64,000 bases of DNA from Anaerostipes sp. (GCF_018381315.1 NZ_JAGZSD010000002.1:62001-126000), one strand, 5' to 3'; numbered from the stretch's first letter, positions 43,882 through 53,143 are shown. Notes: generated by a model from the letters alone, not told the origin. Numbers and translations: made by a program.

Positions 43882-45188
43882 AAAAATACATAACCAATAC
43901 ATTAGGTGTTGCAGTGTTGACATTGTTGTCACAAGGAATGGGATATATTAGGGAAATGCTTTTTGCATTTTATCTTGGAACATCGAAAGGGTTAGAGGCA
44001 TTCCAGGTTGCGGAGACAGTCCCTTTATTGTTTACGCAGGTTTTAATAAGTGCGGTTCCACTTGCTTTAACACCTTTACTGGTTCGAGAACAGGAAGAGA
44101 AAAAAGATAGTCTGATTCATAATGCAATTGTTTTATGGAGTATAGTGCTGATCATACTGGCAGGAATTATCTGGATGTTTCCGGAGACATTTGTGAAAAT
44201 AGTTGCCCCTGGTTTTACAGGTGAAAAATACTTAATAACCTGTCGGTTGGTAACTATATTGGTACCAAATATATTCTTTCTATCTATGGTGGCAGTATTG
44301 AATTCTTTTTTGAATTCTCGCCAGCAATTTATAGTACCAACTGGTGCTACGTTGTTTCTGAATGGAAGTATTATCGCAATACAGATATTGACAAAAGCAA
44401 ATGTATATTATGTAGCATGGGGGTCTGTATGCGGCGGAATTCTTATGTTTTTAACTGTATTAATTTATTGTATACACAAATATAAATTTCAATTAAAGAT
44501 AAGAAGAGTGAATATAAAAAATATTGGTATAATCATAGCATCCATTCTGCCGGTATGTATTATTTCATCGTTTACTTCTATTAATCTTATGATGGATAAA
44601 TTCTTTGCCTCTCAGTTAGGAGATGGCGCTGTTGCCATTCTATCTTATAGCTACAAAATTATAAATCTTCCAGTGTACTTATTTGTTACTTCGGTTACCA
44701 AAGTGATGCTGCCGGATATTACGAAACTGATTGTCAATAATCAGCACATAAAGTTATCAGAAACAATTAAAAAAGTAATTTTATTTTGTATATCGGGAGG
44801 AACAATAGCAATAATAATAATTCAGATTTTTGGTAATTGGATTGTTCATCTTTTGTTTGGAAGAGGAGCATTCATGGGCAGTGATATTATAGCTACTGCT
44901 GATGCTTTAAAGTTTTATGCATTTGGCATTGCAGGAATGGCTTTAAGTTCCTTTTTTCAGAGTATATCATATGCAGAAGGCAGATATTTTGAACCATTTA
45001 GGGTGTTAGCTGTTCAGATTCTTGTATATATAGGAGTTACAAGTACTTGTTTGAAAAATATGGGGGTAAATGCAATTGTGTTAGGAAATGTTGTGGCAAT
45101 AAGTGTTTCTGTTCTTATTTGGTTAATTGTTTTAAGAAAAAATTATAATATAAATATTTTTCACAGAGGGAAGAAATGGGAAGATTAA
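43878..45188 (+). CDS. murJ: MurJ/MviN-type lipid-linked oligosaccharide flippase
   Basis: A 436-residue member of the MOP superfamily, with about 12-14 transmembrane segments. MurJ-type marks are the N-terminal LSQGMGYIREMLFAFYLG and LISAVPLALTPLL, FLNSRQQFIVPT, and INLMMDKFFASQLGDGAVAILSYSYKI. No classical Wzx is seen in the locus, so this protein probably flips the capsule repeat unit instead of lipid II. It overlaps the C5-epimerase gene by 13 bases. The symbol indicates family, not proven peptidoglycan function. Confidence 0.87.
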   Translation: MKKYITNTLGVAVLTLLSQGMGYIREMLFAFYLGTSKGLEAFQVAETVPLLFTQVLISAVPLALTPLLVREQEEKKDSLIHNAIVLWSIVLIILAGIIWMFPETFVKIVAPGFTGEKYLITCRLVTILVPNIFFLSMVAVLNSFLNSRQQFIVPTGATLFLNGSIIAIQILTKANVYYVAWGSVCGGILMFLTVLIYCIHKYKFQLKIRRVNIKNIGIIIASILPVCIISSFTSINLMMDKFFASQLGDGAVAILSYSYKIINLPVYLFVTSVTKVMLPDITKLIVNNQHIKLSETIKKVILFCISGGTIAIIIIQIFGNWIVHLLFGRGAFMGSDIIATADALKFYAFGIAGMALSSFFQSISYAEGRYFEPFRVLAVQILVYIGVTSTCLKNMGVNAIVLGNVVAISVSVLIWLIVLRKNYNINIFHRGKKWED

Positions 45189-46150
45189 TAGACACGGTTA
45201 AAAGGTATATACAGAAGGATACATCATCGCTAGCATTTTGGTGGTTACCGTTATATGAAGGTGATGGAAATTATAATTTAAGCAGTCATAAAGTATGTGA
45301 CTACTACTTGGATTTTTCATCAAAGGCAGAGTATGACTGTTTATTTGATGAAGATGGAGTATTACTATTAGATTATAAAGGCAGTATGGGAATTCAATAT
45401 AATCCTTGTGCAGTTGCACAATATGGTCTGGGAATATGCTCGAAGTATCTTAAGACAAAAGAAGATAAATATCTAAAAAAAATTAGAATACAAGCTGAAT
45501 GGTTATGTAGTACTATGAAAATTGATGAAAAGGGGATGGGAAGATTAGAATATACGTTTTCTGCAGATGACTATAATCAGATTTCGAATAAGAATTATAT
45601 TTCGGCAATAGCACAAGGGCAGGCAATCAGTTTTTTAATAAGAGCGGGTATTATTCTAAGGGAAAATAGATATAAAAAAGCTGCAGATAATATTTTTGAA
45701 TCTTTTAGGTACACTGTTTTCGAAGGGGGGATCGTAAACTATGATGAAAAAGGAAGAATGTACTTAGAAGAAGCAGTAACGGAAAAAATATCTTGTATTT
45801 TAGATGGGTTTATTTATGCTATGTTTGGAGCATATGATTATTATTTATTTACGGGCGACAAAGAAGCGAAACAAATATTCTACAGATGCTGTGAAACAGT
45901 AAAAGAGAGGTTGCCAGAATTTGATTTAGGATTTTGGTCGAGAGCTGACTGCTATTTAGAAAAGCCTAAAATGCCGGCAAGTCGTTTTTATCATAATGTG
46001 CATGTACAACAGTTAAGGGCATTATATATTATTACAAAAGATAATAAGTTTAAGGTATATGCAGAAAAATGGGATAAATATCAGAAAAACTTTATATTTA
46101 GAAAGATAGCTTTATTATACAAATGCTGGTTTAAGGTTTTTTACTATTAG
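45176..46150 (+). CDS. D-glucuronyl C5-epimerase family protein
   Basis: A 324-residue homologue of heparan-sulfate glucuronyl C5-epimerase. The match is seen in three blocks: YNPCAVAQYGLG (75-86), SAIAQGQAISFLIRAG (143-158), DGFIYAMFGAYDYY, and near the end YHNVHVQQLRAL, which in the animal enzyme holds catalytic tyrosines. It inverts C5 of a uronic acid in a glycan. There is no signal peptide or membrane helix, so it acts in the cytosol, probably on the lipid-linked repeat unit before the flippase, whose gene it overlaps by 13 bases. The uronic acid is probably not glucuronate: the only sugar dehydrogenase in the locus is of the HexNAc type. Confidence 0.85.
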   Translation: MGRLIDTVKRYIQKDTSSLAFWWLPLYEGDGNYNLSSHKVCDYYLDFSSKAEYDCLFDEDGVLLLDYKGSMGIQYNPCAVAQYGLGICSKYLKTKEDKYLKKIRIQAEWLCSTMKIDEKGMGRLEYTFSADDYNQISNKNYISAIAQGQAISFLIRAGIILRENRYKKAADNIFESFRYTVFEGGIVNYDEKGRMYLEEAVTEKISCILDGFIYAMFGAYDYYLFTGDKEAKQIFYRCCETVKERLPEFDLGFWSRADCYLEKPKMPASRFYHNVHVQQLRALYIITKDNKFKVYAEKWDKYQKNFIFRKIALLYKCWFKVFYY

Positions 46151-46162
46151 GAAGGACAAAAT

Positions 46163-47995
46163 ATGTGTGGAATATGTGGATATTTGGCGAAAGATGAAGC
46201 TTTGCAAGAAGAATTGCTTCTACATAAAATGGGGAAAGCAATTCTTCATAGGGGACCCAATGATGTTGGGTATTTTGAGGAAAAGCCAATAGGGCTTTGT
46301 CACAGAAGACTATCAATTCTTGATCTATCCAGTAAAGGGCATCAGCCAATGGAATATAATACAAGGTATGTCCTCGTGTTTAATGGTGAGATATATAATT
46401 ATTTGGAACTGAGGCAAGAATTAAAGGAAAAGGGTTATTCCTTTGACACAAATACAGATACAGAAGTTATACTAGCTTCTTATGACTGTTGGGGAACAAA
46501 GTGTTTAGAGCGATTTAATGGAATGTGGTCATTTTCCTTATGGGATAAACAAAGGAAACAATTATTTTGTGCCAGAGATCGATTTGGAGTTAAACCATTT
46601 TATTATAATATCAATAAAGAACGTTTCTTGTTTGCGTCAGAAATCAAAGCATTATTATGCGACAGTAATATTGAACGAATTGCAAATGCTCCTATTGTTT
46701 TTGATTATTTGACTCAGGGACTCGTGGAACATACAAATGAAACTTTTTTTGAAGGTATTTATAAGTTGCCTGCCGGATATTTTATGATAGTAGATTCAGA
46801 GTTAAATATTCATAAAGAATGCTATTATGATATAACATTTTCTGATGAGACAGATGGAAAATTAAATGTGAGGGATCAGAATCAATGCAGGGAAATTTTA
46901 GAAGATTCTGTAAGGTTACGATTAAGAGCAGATGTTCCAGTGGGAAGTTGTCTTTCGGGGGGGCTGGATTCTTCGTCTATCGTGTGCTGTATGGATGAAT
47001 TATTAAAAAAAGAGCCTAGGAAAACAGAGCAGCATACATTTTCTTTTTGTACAGAAGATAAAAGAATAGATGAAAGAAAATATATGGAGGAAGTTTCTAA
47101 AGCCACGGATACTATTCCACATCAGGTTTTTGCAGATGAAGAAGATTTAAAATGCGAACTGGAAGATTTGATATATTTTCAAGATGAGCCTTTTTCTTCT
47201 ACTGGCATGTATGCAAGTTATTGCGTATATAGGGAAGCGAGTAAGAATGGAATTACCGTATTGTTGGACGGGCAGGGTGCAGATGAAATTTTATGTGGTT
47301 ACAGAAAAGCCAGAATATATTATATTAAAAAATTGATAAAAGAAAAACGTATTTTTTCGGCATTAGCAGAATTATTGGGGGCATTTTCTCAGATAAAAGG
47401 AACAATGTTTTTAAAAAATGACTTATACAAGATAAAAAAAATACTCTCAAAACGAGAAGTAAAAATAAACAGTGATTATTTAAATAAAAATTTTGTCAAA
47501 GTGGAAAAAGGATATGATTATTCCAGGCAAAATGATTTCCAACACAATGATGTATTCGTATCATCTCTTCCTGCGCTGCTTCGGTATGCAGATAGAAATT
47601 CCATGGCTTTTTCTATTGAAAGTCGTTTACCTTTTTTGGATTACAGATTTGTAGAATTTTGTGCTTCTTTACCTATCGGGAAAAAAATTCATCATGGATG
47701 GTCCAAATATATAATGAGAAATTCTTTACAGATGCCAGATTTGATAAAAAAAAGAAAAGATAAAATTGGCTTTGCTACTCCGGAGGACAGTTGGCTGAAA
47801 AATGAAAGGGACTATTTCAGGTCTATTTTTAAAGAAGAAAAAATTTGGTCCGAAGCATTTATAGATACAAATCAATTGTTGAAAAATTGGGATAGTATAT
47901 TAGATAATAATAATGGAGCAGGACTTTTTCGATATATATGTCTGGAATTGTGGATGCGTAAATTCAAAGTGAAATCGGAAGATTTAGGGAGATAA
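46163..47995 (+). CDS. asnB: Asparagine synthase (glutamine-hydrolysing) family amidotransferase
   Basis: A 610-residue complete AsnB: Cys2 nucleophile (MCGICGYL), glutaminase domain to ~210 (HRGPNDVGYF, VFNGEIYNYLELR), synthetase domain with SGGLDSSS and a C-terminal RYADRNSMAFSIESRLPFLD. It makes ammonia from glutamine and amidates an ATP-activated carboxylate. In polysaccharide loci such proteins (WbpS type) turn uronic acids into uronamides, a likely role here between the C5-epimerase and uronic-acid genes; asparagine synthesis is the alternative. Confidence 0.9.
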   Translation: MCGICGYLAKDEALQEELLLHKMGKAILHRGPNDVGYFEEKPIGLCHRRLSILDLSSKGHQPMEYNTRYVLVFNGEIYNYLELRQELKEKGYSFDTNTDTEVILASYDCWGTKCLERFNGMWSFSLWDKQRKQLFCARDRFGVKPFYYNINKERFLFASEIKALLCDSNIERIANAPIVFDYLTQGLVEHTNETFFEGIYKLPAGYFMIVDSELNIHKECYYDITFSDETDGKLNVRDQNQCREILEDSVRLRLRADVPVGSCLSGGLDSSSIVCCMDELLKKEPRKTEQHTFSFCTEDKRIDERKYMEEVSKATDTIPHQVFADEEDLKCELEDLIYFQDEPFSSTGMYASYCVYREASKNGITVLLDGQGADEILCGYRKARIYYIKKLIKEKRIFSALAELLGAFSQIKGTMFLKNDLYKIKKILSKREVKINSDYLNKNFVKVEKGYDYSRQNDFQHNDVFVSSLPALLRYADRNSMAFSIESRLPFLDYRFVEFCASLPIGKKIHHGWSKYIMRNSLQMPDLIKKRKDKIGFATPEDSWLKNERDYFRSIFKEEKIWSEAFIDTNQLLKNWDSILDNNNGAGLFRYICLELWMRKFKVKSEDLGR

Positions 47996-47999
47996 AAAT

Positions 48000-49088
48000 A
48001 TGATAATGCATATAGTAGGGAACAGACCTCAATTAATTAAATTAGCGCCCCTGTCAAGAACACTGAGAAAAAAAGGTTATGAAGATATAATTATTCATAC
48101 AGGTCAGCATTATGACGAAAATATGTCAGATATTTTTTTTGACGAACTTGAAATAGAAAAGCCATATAAAAATCTTCAGGTCGGAAGTGGAACACATGGA
48201 CATATGACTGGGGTAGCATTAATAGAATTAGAAAAAATAATGACAGAAATAGCCCCCCAAATTGTTATTGTCTATGGAGATACAAATTCTACATTAGCAG
48301 GTGCATTGGCGGCAGTAAAACTGGATATCCCAATTGTTCATGTGGAAGCAGGTCCAAGAACATTTGTAAAAAATAATCCGGAAGAAATAAATAGAACATT
48401 GACAGATCATGTATCAAAAATACTGTGCTGTCCGGACAAGATTTCTGTTGATAATCTGAATAGAGAAAATATATACCATGGTGTATATAATACCGGTGAT
48501 ATTATGTATGACACATTTTTATATTGCAAAGGGAAAGGAAACCAGAAAATATTATGCAAATATGGTGTAGAAGAGAATAAATACGTTCTTATGACTTGGC
48601 ATAGGCAGGAAAATACTGTTTCCAGACAGCGGATGGAAGGGATATTGGATTTTGTGGAAAAAATTAACGAAACGGTGCTTTGCCCTTTACATCCCAGAAC
48701 CAGAAAAATGTTAGAAGTATTTGAGTTGAAGGATCGAATTAAACATATAAAAAATTTAAAAATCATTGAACCCATTGGATATATGGATATGGTTGTATTA
48801 ATGAATTATTCTAAGTTTATTTTGTCTGATTCGGGCGGCGTCTCAAAAGAAGCTTTTTTTGCAGGAAAAAAATGTTTGTTTATGCTGGATTTTAATCCAT
48901 GGAAAGAACTTGTAGAAAACGGAAATATTATAACTTTAGATTTTAATAACGATGAGGATATAGACTCTAAATTAAAGTACTTTAACTCAATTGAAAATAC
49001 TGCGAAAGCAGAACAAATTTCTTATTTTGGAAATGGGAAAACAGCTGAATATATTGTAAAAATACTAGAAGAAGAAAAGTTGATTTAA
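48000..49088 (+). CDS. wbpI: UDP-N-acetylglucosamine 2-epimerase family (WbpI/WecB-like)
   Basis: A 362-residue GT-B-fold epimerase with GNRPQLIKLAPL, the conserved VYGDTNST, VHVEAGPRTF, NPEEINRTLTDH, TWHRQENT and SDSGGVSKEAFF. It inverts C2 of UDP-GlcNAc or of a 2,3-diacetamido-glucuronate derivative. Because the complete WbpA/B/E/D set is near, the latter (WbpI role, yielding UDP-ManNAc3NAcA) is favoured. It starts 4 bases after asnB and is followed by the dehydrogenase gene after 13 bases. Confidence 0.9.
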   Translation: MIMHIVGNRPQLIKLAPLSRTLRKKGYEDIIIHTGQHYDENMSDIFFDELEIEKPYKNLQVGSGTHGHMTGVALIELEKIMTEIAPQIVIVYGDTNSTLAGALAAVKLDIPIVHVEAGPRTFVKNNPEEINRTLTDHVSKILCCPDKISVDNLNRENIYHGVYNTGDIMYDTFLYCKGKGNQKILCKYGVEENKYVLMTWHRQENTVSRQRMEGILDFVEKINETVLCPLHPRTRKMLEVFELKDRIKHIKNLKIIEPIGYMDMVVLMNYSKFILSDSGGVSKEAFFAGKKCLFMLDFNPWKELVENGNIITLDFNNDEDIDSKLKYFNSIENTAKAEQISYFGNGKTAEYIVKILEEEKLI

Positions 49089-49101
49089 TCGGAGGAATTT
49101 A

Positions 49102-50415
49102 ATGAAAGAACTATTATTGGATAAGATCAGAAATAAAAGTATGAGAGTTGGAGTGGTAGGATTAGGATATGTTGGCCTTCCGTTAGCAGTAGAAAAAGCA
49201 AAAGCAGGATTTCAGACAATTGGTTTTGATGTACAGAAGGAAAAAGTAAAAAAAGTAAATAAAGGAGAAAATTATATTGGAGACGTTGTAGATGCTGATT
49301 TGAAAAAATTGGTAAATGAAGGAAAATTAAAAGCAACAAATGATTTTAGCTTCATTCAAAATGTAGATTTCGTTGCCATATGCGTTCCTACTCCTTTAGA
49401 TAAACATCAACAGCCAGATATTCGTTATGTTCAGGCATCAACGGAACAAATTGGAAGATATTTAAAAGCAAATACTATGGTTGTTTTAGAATCAACTACA
49501 TATCCTGGAACTACAGAAGAACTTGTTCGGCCTCTTTTGGAGTCTTGTTCAGGATTAAAGTGTGAAGAAGATTTTTATTTAGGATTCTCGCCAGAACGTG
49601 TTGATCCTGGAAATCTGATATATAAAACAAAAAATACTCCTAAGGTTGTGGGCGGCATAGGTAAAGATGCAACAGAAGTAATTGCTGAAATGTACAGAGC
49701 TGTATTAGAAGGAGATGTACATGAAGTTTCTGCTCCTGCAGTAGCAGAAATGGAAAAAATTTTGGAAAATACATATCGAAATATCAACATTGGATTAGTT
49801 AATGAGTTAACTATGCTATGTAATAAAATGGGGATCAGTATATGGGAAGTTATTGATGCCGCAAAAACAAAACCATATGGATTTCAGGCTTTTTATCCAG
49901 GTCCTGGGTTAGGCGGACACTGTATTCCCCTAGATCCGTACTATTTATCATGGAAAGCCAGAGAATATGGATTTCACACCTCTATGATTGAAAGTTCAAT
50001 GATGATAAATGATAATATGCCAGAATATACGGTTCAGAGAGCAGGGAAAATTTTGAATAAATATGAGAAATCATTAAAAGGTTCTGAACTGTTGGTGTTA
50101 GGGGTTGCCTATAAGCAGGATATTGATGACTATAGAGAAAGCCCTGCATTGCAGGTTATTGAAATTCTGAAGCGTGAAGGTGCAAATGTAACTTTTTATG
50201 ATCCGTGGGTTAATGAATATTGTTATGAAGGGGAAAAACATAAGGGATTAACTGAAATTAATGAGGAAATAATAGAGAGATATGATTTGGTTATCATTAC
50301 AACTGGACATACAAATGTTGATTATAATATGGTACAGAAATCAGCAAAAGCTATATTTGATACAAAAAATGTAATGAAGGATATTCATAATAAAGAAAAT
50401 ATTGAGGTTTTATAA
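49102..50415 (+). CDS. wbpA: UDP-N-acetylhexosamine 6-dehydrogenase (WbpA/WecC-like)
   Basis: A 437-residue NAD-dependent nucleotide-sugar dehydrogenase oxidising C6 to a carboxylate. Rossmann GLGYVG (20-25), the catalytic Cys274 in GGHCIPLDPYY, YPGTTEE and SPERVDPG. It belongs to the HexNAc group (UDP-GlcNAc or UDP-ManNAc) rather than the UDP-glucose group by overall pattern. In the WbpA role it makes UDP-GlcNAcA for the oxidase at 52070. GGAGG precedes the ATG. Confidence 0.92.
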   Translation: MKELLLDKIRNKSMRVGVVGLGYVGLPLAVEKAKAGFQTIGFDVQKEKVKKVNKGENYIGDVVDADLKKLVNEGKLKATNDFSFIQNVDFVAICVPTPLDKHQQPDIRYVQASTEQIGRYLKANTMVVLESTTYPGTTEELVRPLLESCSGLKCEEDFYLGFSPERVDPGNLIYKTKNTPKVVGGIGKDATEVIAEMYRAVLEGDVHEVSAPAVAEMEKILENTYRNINIGLVNELTMLCNKMGISIWEVIDAAKTKPYGFQAFYPGPGLGGHCIPLDPYYLSWKAREYGFHTSMIESSMMINDNMPEYTVQRAGKILNKYEKSLKGSELLVLGVAYKQDIDDYRESPALQVIEILKREGANVTFYDPWVNEYCYEGEKHKGLTEINEEIIERYDLVIITTGHTNVDYNMVQKSAKAIFDTKNVMKDIHNKENIEVL

Positions 50416-50417
50416 AA

Positions 50418-51155
50418 ATGATAGAATTCACATTTCAGGCATATAGAAATTTATTAAAATTTCTTCAGGAAAAAGAGTATAAATTTGCAAACTATCACAA
50501 CTATGCAGAATTTGACAAAGCTGTAATACTTCGTCACGATATAGATATGGACATAGAAAAAGCTTTAGAAATTTCAACATTGGAATATTCTTTAGGAATA
50601 TCGTCTACATATTATGTATTGTTATCAAGTGATTTTTATAATGTTTTTTCAAAAAAAAATGAATTGTTGTTGAAGCAAATTTCTTCTTTGGGACATGATA
50701 TTGGTTTACATTTTGATGAGGAAAAATATAACGATACATCTAATATCATTAAGAATATTGAGAATGAAATTGAAATATTGGAAAAATGCATAAATAGAAA
50801 GGTGAATTCTGTCTCAATGCACAGACCTTCAAAAATAACGTTGGATGCAGACTACAAAATAAAAAACGGGGAAATAGTCAATAGTTATGGAAAAGAATTT
50901 TTTGAAGGTTTTAAATATGTTTCTGACTCCAGAAGAAATTGGCGTGAGAATATTTATGAGATTATTAATTCAGAAAAATATAAAAAACTGCATATTTTAA
51001 CACACCCTATTTGGTATGGAAAAGAAGAAATAAAAATGAAGGAATGCCTAGGGGATTTTATATCACGAGCAGGTCAAGAACGTTATGAGGGACTAAAGAA
51101 AAATATATTGAATTTGGAAAAGGTCATGGGAATGGATTTTGAAAATGAGAAATAA
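50418..51155 (+). CDS. Polysaccharide deacetylase-like protein (CE4/NodB-like fold, WbmS type)
   Basis: A 245-residue cytosolic protein. RHDID (39-43) gives the catalytic-type Asp pair of CE4 enzymes, followed by GHDIGLHFD (92-100), MHRPS near 135 and ILTHPIWYG near 193. I recall similar proteins in O-antigen loci (WbmS) with unknown substrate. Unlike secreted peptidoglycan deacetylases it has no signal peptide and is degenerate around the HxxxH metal site. It starts 2 bases after wbpA and overlaps the LpxD-like gene. Confidence 0.72.
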   Translation: MIEFTFQAYRNLLKFLQEKEYKFANYHNYAEFDKAVILRHDIDMDIEKALEISTLEYSLGISSTYYVLLSSDFYNVFSKKNELLLKQISSLGHDIGLHFDEEKYNDTSNIIKNIENEIEILEKCINRKVNSVSMHRPSKITLDADYKIKNGEIVNSYGKEFFEGFKYVSDSRRNWRENIYEIINSEKYKKLHILTHPIWYGKEEIKMKECLGDFISRAGQERYEGLKKNILNLEKVMGMDFENEK

Positions 51156-52059
51156 AAATATGAGTAGAAAAATAATGGTAAAAGATATTCTTTGCTTTTT
51201 AAAAGGAAAAGGAATAAGATTTGAATATTTAGGAGAGCACAATCTGTACATAACATCATTTTCTTCCTTAAATTATATAAAGAATAATTCTGTAGTTTGG
51301 GTAAAAGATGTATCTAACTATAATATAAATCAAATTACAGAAAAAGTATTAATTGTAGCAAATACCAGGGAGAGAGCATATCCAAATCATAATTTTATTG
51401 TTTGTGAAAATTCGAAAATGGTGTTTTTTGAAATTCTTAATGAATTTTTTTATGATAAACCTTTACAAAGAATATGTAGTGATGCAATAGTAGAAACGAA
51501 ACATATAGGAAAAAATGTATCTATTGGGCATAATTGTTTTATTGGAGAGGATGTCATACTAAAGGATGGCGTAATTATTAAGAATAATGTGCAGATAGAA
51601 TGTCCTACTGTAGTTGGAGAAAATACTGTGATAGGATCTGGAGTTGTGATTGGTACAGACGGATTTGGGTATTATGAAGACAGCAAAGGTTACTATAAAA
51701 AAGTACCACATTTTGGTGGGGTGCAGATAGGAAAATGTGTAGAAATTGGTGCTAATTCTTGTATAGACAGAGGAACGATTGAAGATACCAGGATTGAAGA
51801 TAATGTAAAAATCGATAATCTGTGTCATATTGCTCACAATGTTCATATAGGTGAAAACTCGCTTGTAATTGCTCTATCTTTGCTGGGTGGCAGTTGTGAT
51901 TTGAAAAAAAATTCATATATTGCACCGGGGTGTTTAATTAAGAATCAGGTAAAAATTGGAGAAAATAGTTTTGTGGGTATGGGATCAGTTGTTCTTAAAG
52001 ATGTAGATGATAAAAAAACCGTAGTTGGTGTTCCTGCAAAAATTTTAAGAGACAATTAG
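51145..52059 (+). CDS. LpxD-like left-handed beta-helix N-acyltransferase
   Basis: About 304 residues. The N-terminal ~100 residues resemble the LpxD uridine-binding domain, and the rest is a hexapeptide-repeat helix (IGHNCFIGEDVILKDG onward) with the catalytic-type His in CHIAHNVHIGENS and the LpxD-like GTDGFGYYEDSKGYYKKVPH. LpxD acylates a 3-amino or 2-amino group of UDP-sugars in lipid A synthesis, which this Gram-positive should lack, so here it probably N-acylates a capsule amino sugar. Starts possible at 51139 (TTG), 51145 and 51160 (ATG); none has a strong ribosome site. Confidence 0.83.
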   Translation: MRNKNMSRKIMVKDILCFLKGKGIRFEYLGEHNLYITSFSSLNYIKNNSVVWVKDVSNYNINQITEKVLIVANTRERAYPNHNFIVCENSKMVFFEILNEFFYDKPLQRICSDAIVETKHIGKNVSIGHNCFIGEDVILKDGVIIKNNVQIECPTVVGENTVIGSGVVIGTDGFGYYEDSKGYYKKVPHFGGVQIGKCVEIGANSCIDRGTIEDTRIEDNVKIDNLCHIAHNVHIGENSLVIALSLLGGSCDLKKNSYIAPGCLIKNQVKIGENSFVGMGSVVLKDVDDKKTVVGVPAKILRDN

Positions 52060-52069
52060 GAGGTATAAT

Positions 52070-53143
52070 ATGAAATATGCATTAATTGGTTGTGGAAGGA
52101 TATCAACAAATCATATAAAGGCAGCATTAAATAATAGCATGCAAATAATAGCTGTATGTGATTTGAGCACTGATCATATGAAACAGTTATTAAAAATACA
52201 TAATCTCGAAGAAGAGAAATCAATTAAATGTTATACTGACTATAAAAAGATGATTGAGGAGAACGAGATAGAATTGATAAGCATTGCCACAGAAAGTGGA
52301 GTTCATGCGGAAATCGCTATATATTGTATTGAGCATAATATCAATGTAATTATTGAAAAACCGATGGCTATGAGTTTAGCTGACGCCGATAAAATTATTG
52401 CATTATCTGAAATTAAAAATGTTAAGGTCGCAGCGTGCCATCAAAATAGATTTAATATAGCTGTTCAAAGAATGCGGAGAGCAGTGGAAGAAGGAAGATT
52501 TGGGAAATTATCACATGGCTCAATTCACGTAAGGTGGAATCGAAACCAGGATTATTATTTACAGGCTCCTTGGCGTGGAACATGGGATAAGGATGGCGGA
52601 GCTCTTATGAACCAATGTATACATGGAATTGATTTATTAAGATGGATGCTCGGAGATGAAGTAGAGAGTGTATATGGTGTTACAAGGCAACAATTCCATC
52701 ATTATTTGGAGGCTGAGGATATTGGTATGGCAGTAGTTAAGTTTAAAAATGGTGCTGTGGCAACTATTGAAGGAACAACGAATGTCTATCCGAAAAACTT
52801 AGAAGAAACATTGTATTTGTTTGGAGAAAAAGGGACTGTTAAATTGGGTGGAAAATCTACCAATAATATAGATGTGTGGGATTTTGCGGATGAAACGGAA
52901 GATGATTTGAAAAATAAAGGGTTAGAAGAAGCAACAAGTAATGTATATGGAAATGGACATACTAGTTTATTTACGGATATGTTGTATGCCATTGAACAAA
53001 ATAGGACTCCATATGTGGATGCAAGAGCTGGAAAAAGAGCGTTGGAAATGATATTAGCTATTTACAAAAGCCAAAAAACCGGGGAAATAGTCAATTTTCC
53101 GATGACAGACTTTTCGAGTGCAGATATGAAAGGAGAATTCTGA
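52070..53143 (+). CDS. wbpB: Gfo/Idh/MocA oxidoreductase (WbpB-like UDP-sugar 3-dehydrogenase)
   Basis: A 357-residue NAD-dependent dehydrogenase: GCGRISTNH at the N-terminus, the catalytic-type Lys in IIEKPMAMS, and QNRFNIAVQ and GGALMNQCIHGIDLLRWMLG with the conserved His. In the WbpB role it oxidises C3 of UDP-GlcNAcA to the 3-keto sugar for transamination. AGGAGG lies 6 bases ahead of the ATG, and its stop shares one base with the next start. Confidence 0.9.
   Translation: MKYALIGCGRISTNHIKAALNNSMQIIAVCDLSTDHMKQLLKIHNLEEEKSIKCYTDYKKMIEENEIELISIATESGVHAEIAIYCIEHNINVIIEKPMAMSLADADKIIALSEIKNVKVAACHQNRFNIAVQRMRRAVEEGRFGKLSHGSIHVRWNRNQDYYLQAPWRGTWDKDGGALMNQCIHGIDLLRWMLGDEVESVYGVTRQQFHHYLEAEDIGMAVVKFKNGAVATIEGTTNVYPKNLEETLYLFGEKGTVKLGGKSTNNIDVWDFADETEDDLKNKGLEEATSNVYGNGHTSLFTDMLYAIEQNRTPYVDARAGKRALEMILAIYKSQKTGEIVNFPMTDFSSADMKGEF

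Noticed and set aside
51145..52059. LpxD as evidence of a Gram-negative organism
   Set aside because: All other features (sigma-A promoters, CdaA, KtrAB, CoaX, strong AGGAGG sites, absence of lipid A genes nearby) indicate Firmicutes; the gene fits a capsule role.
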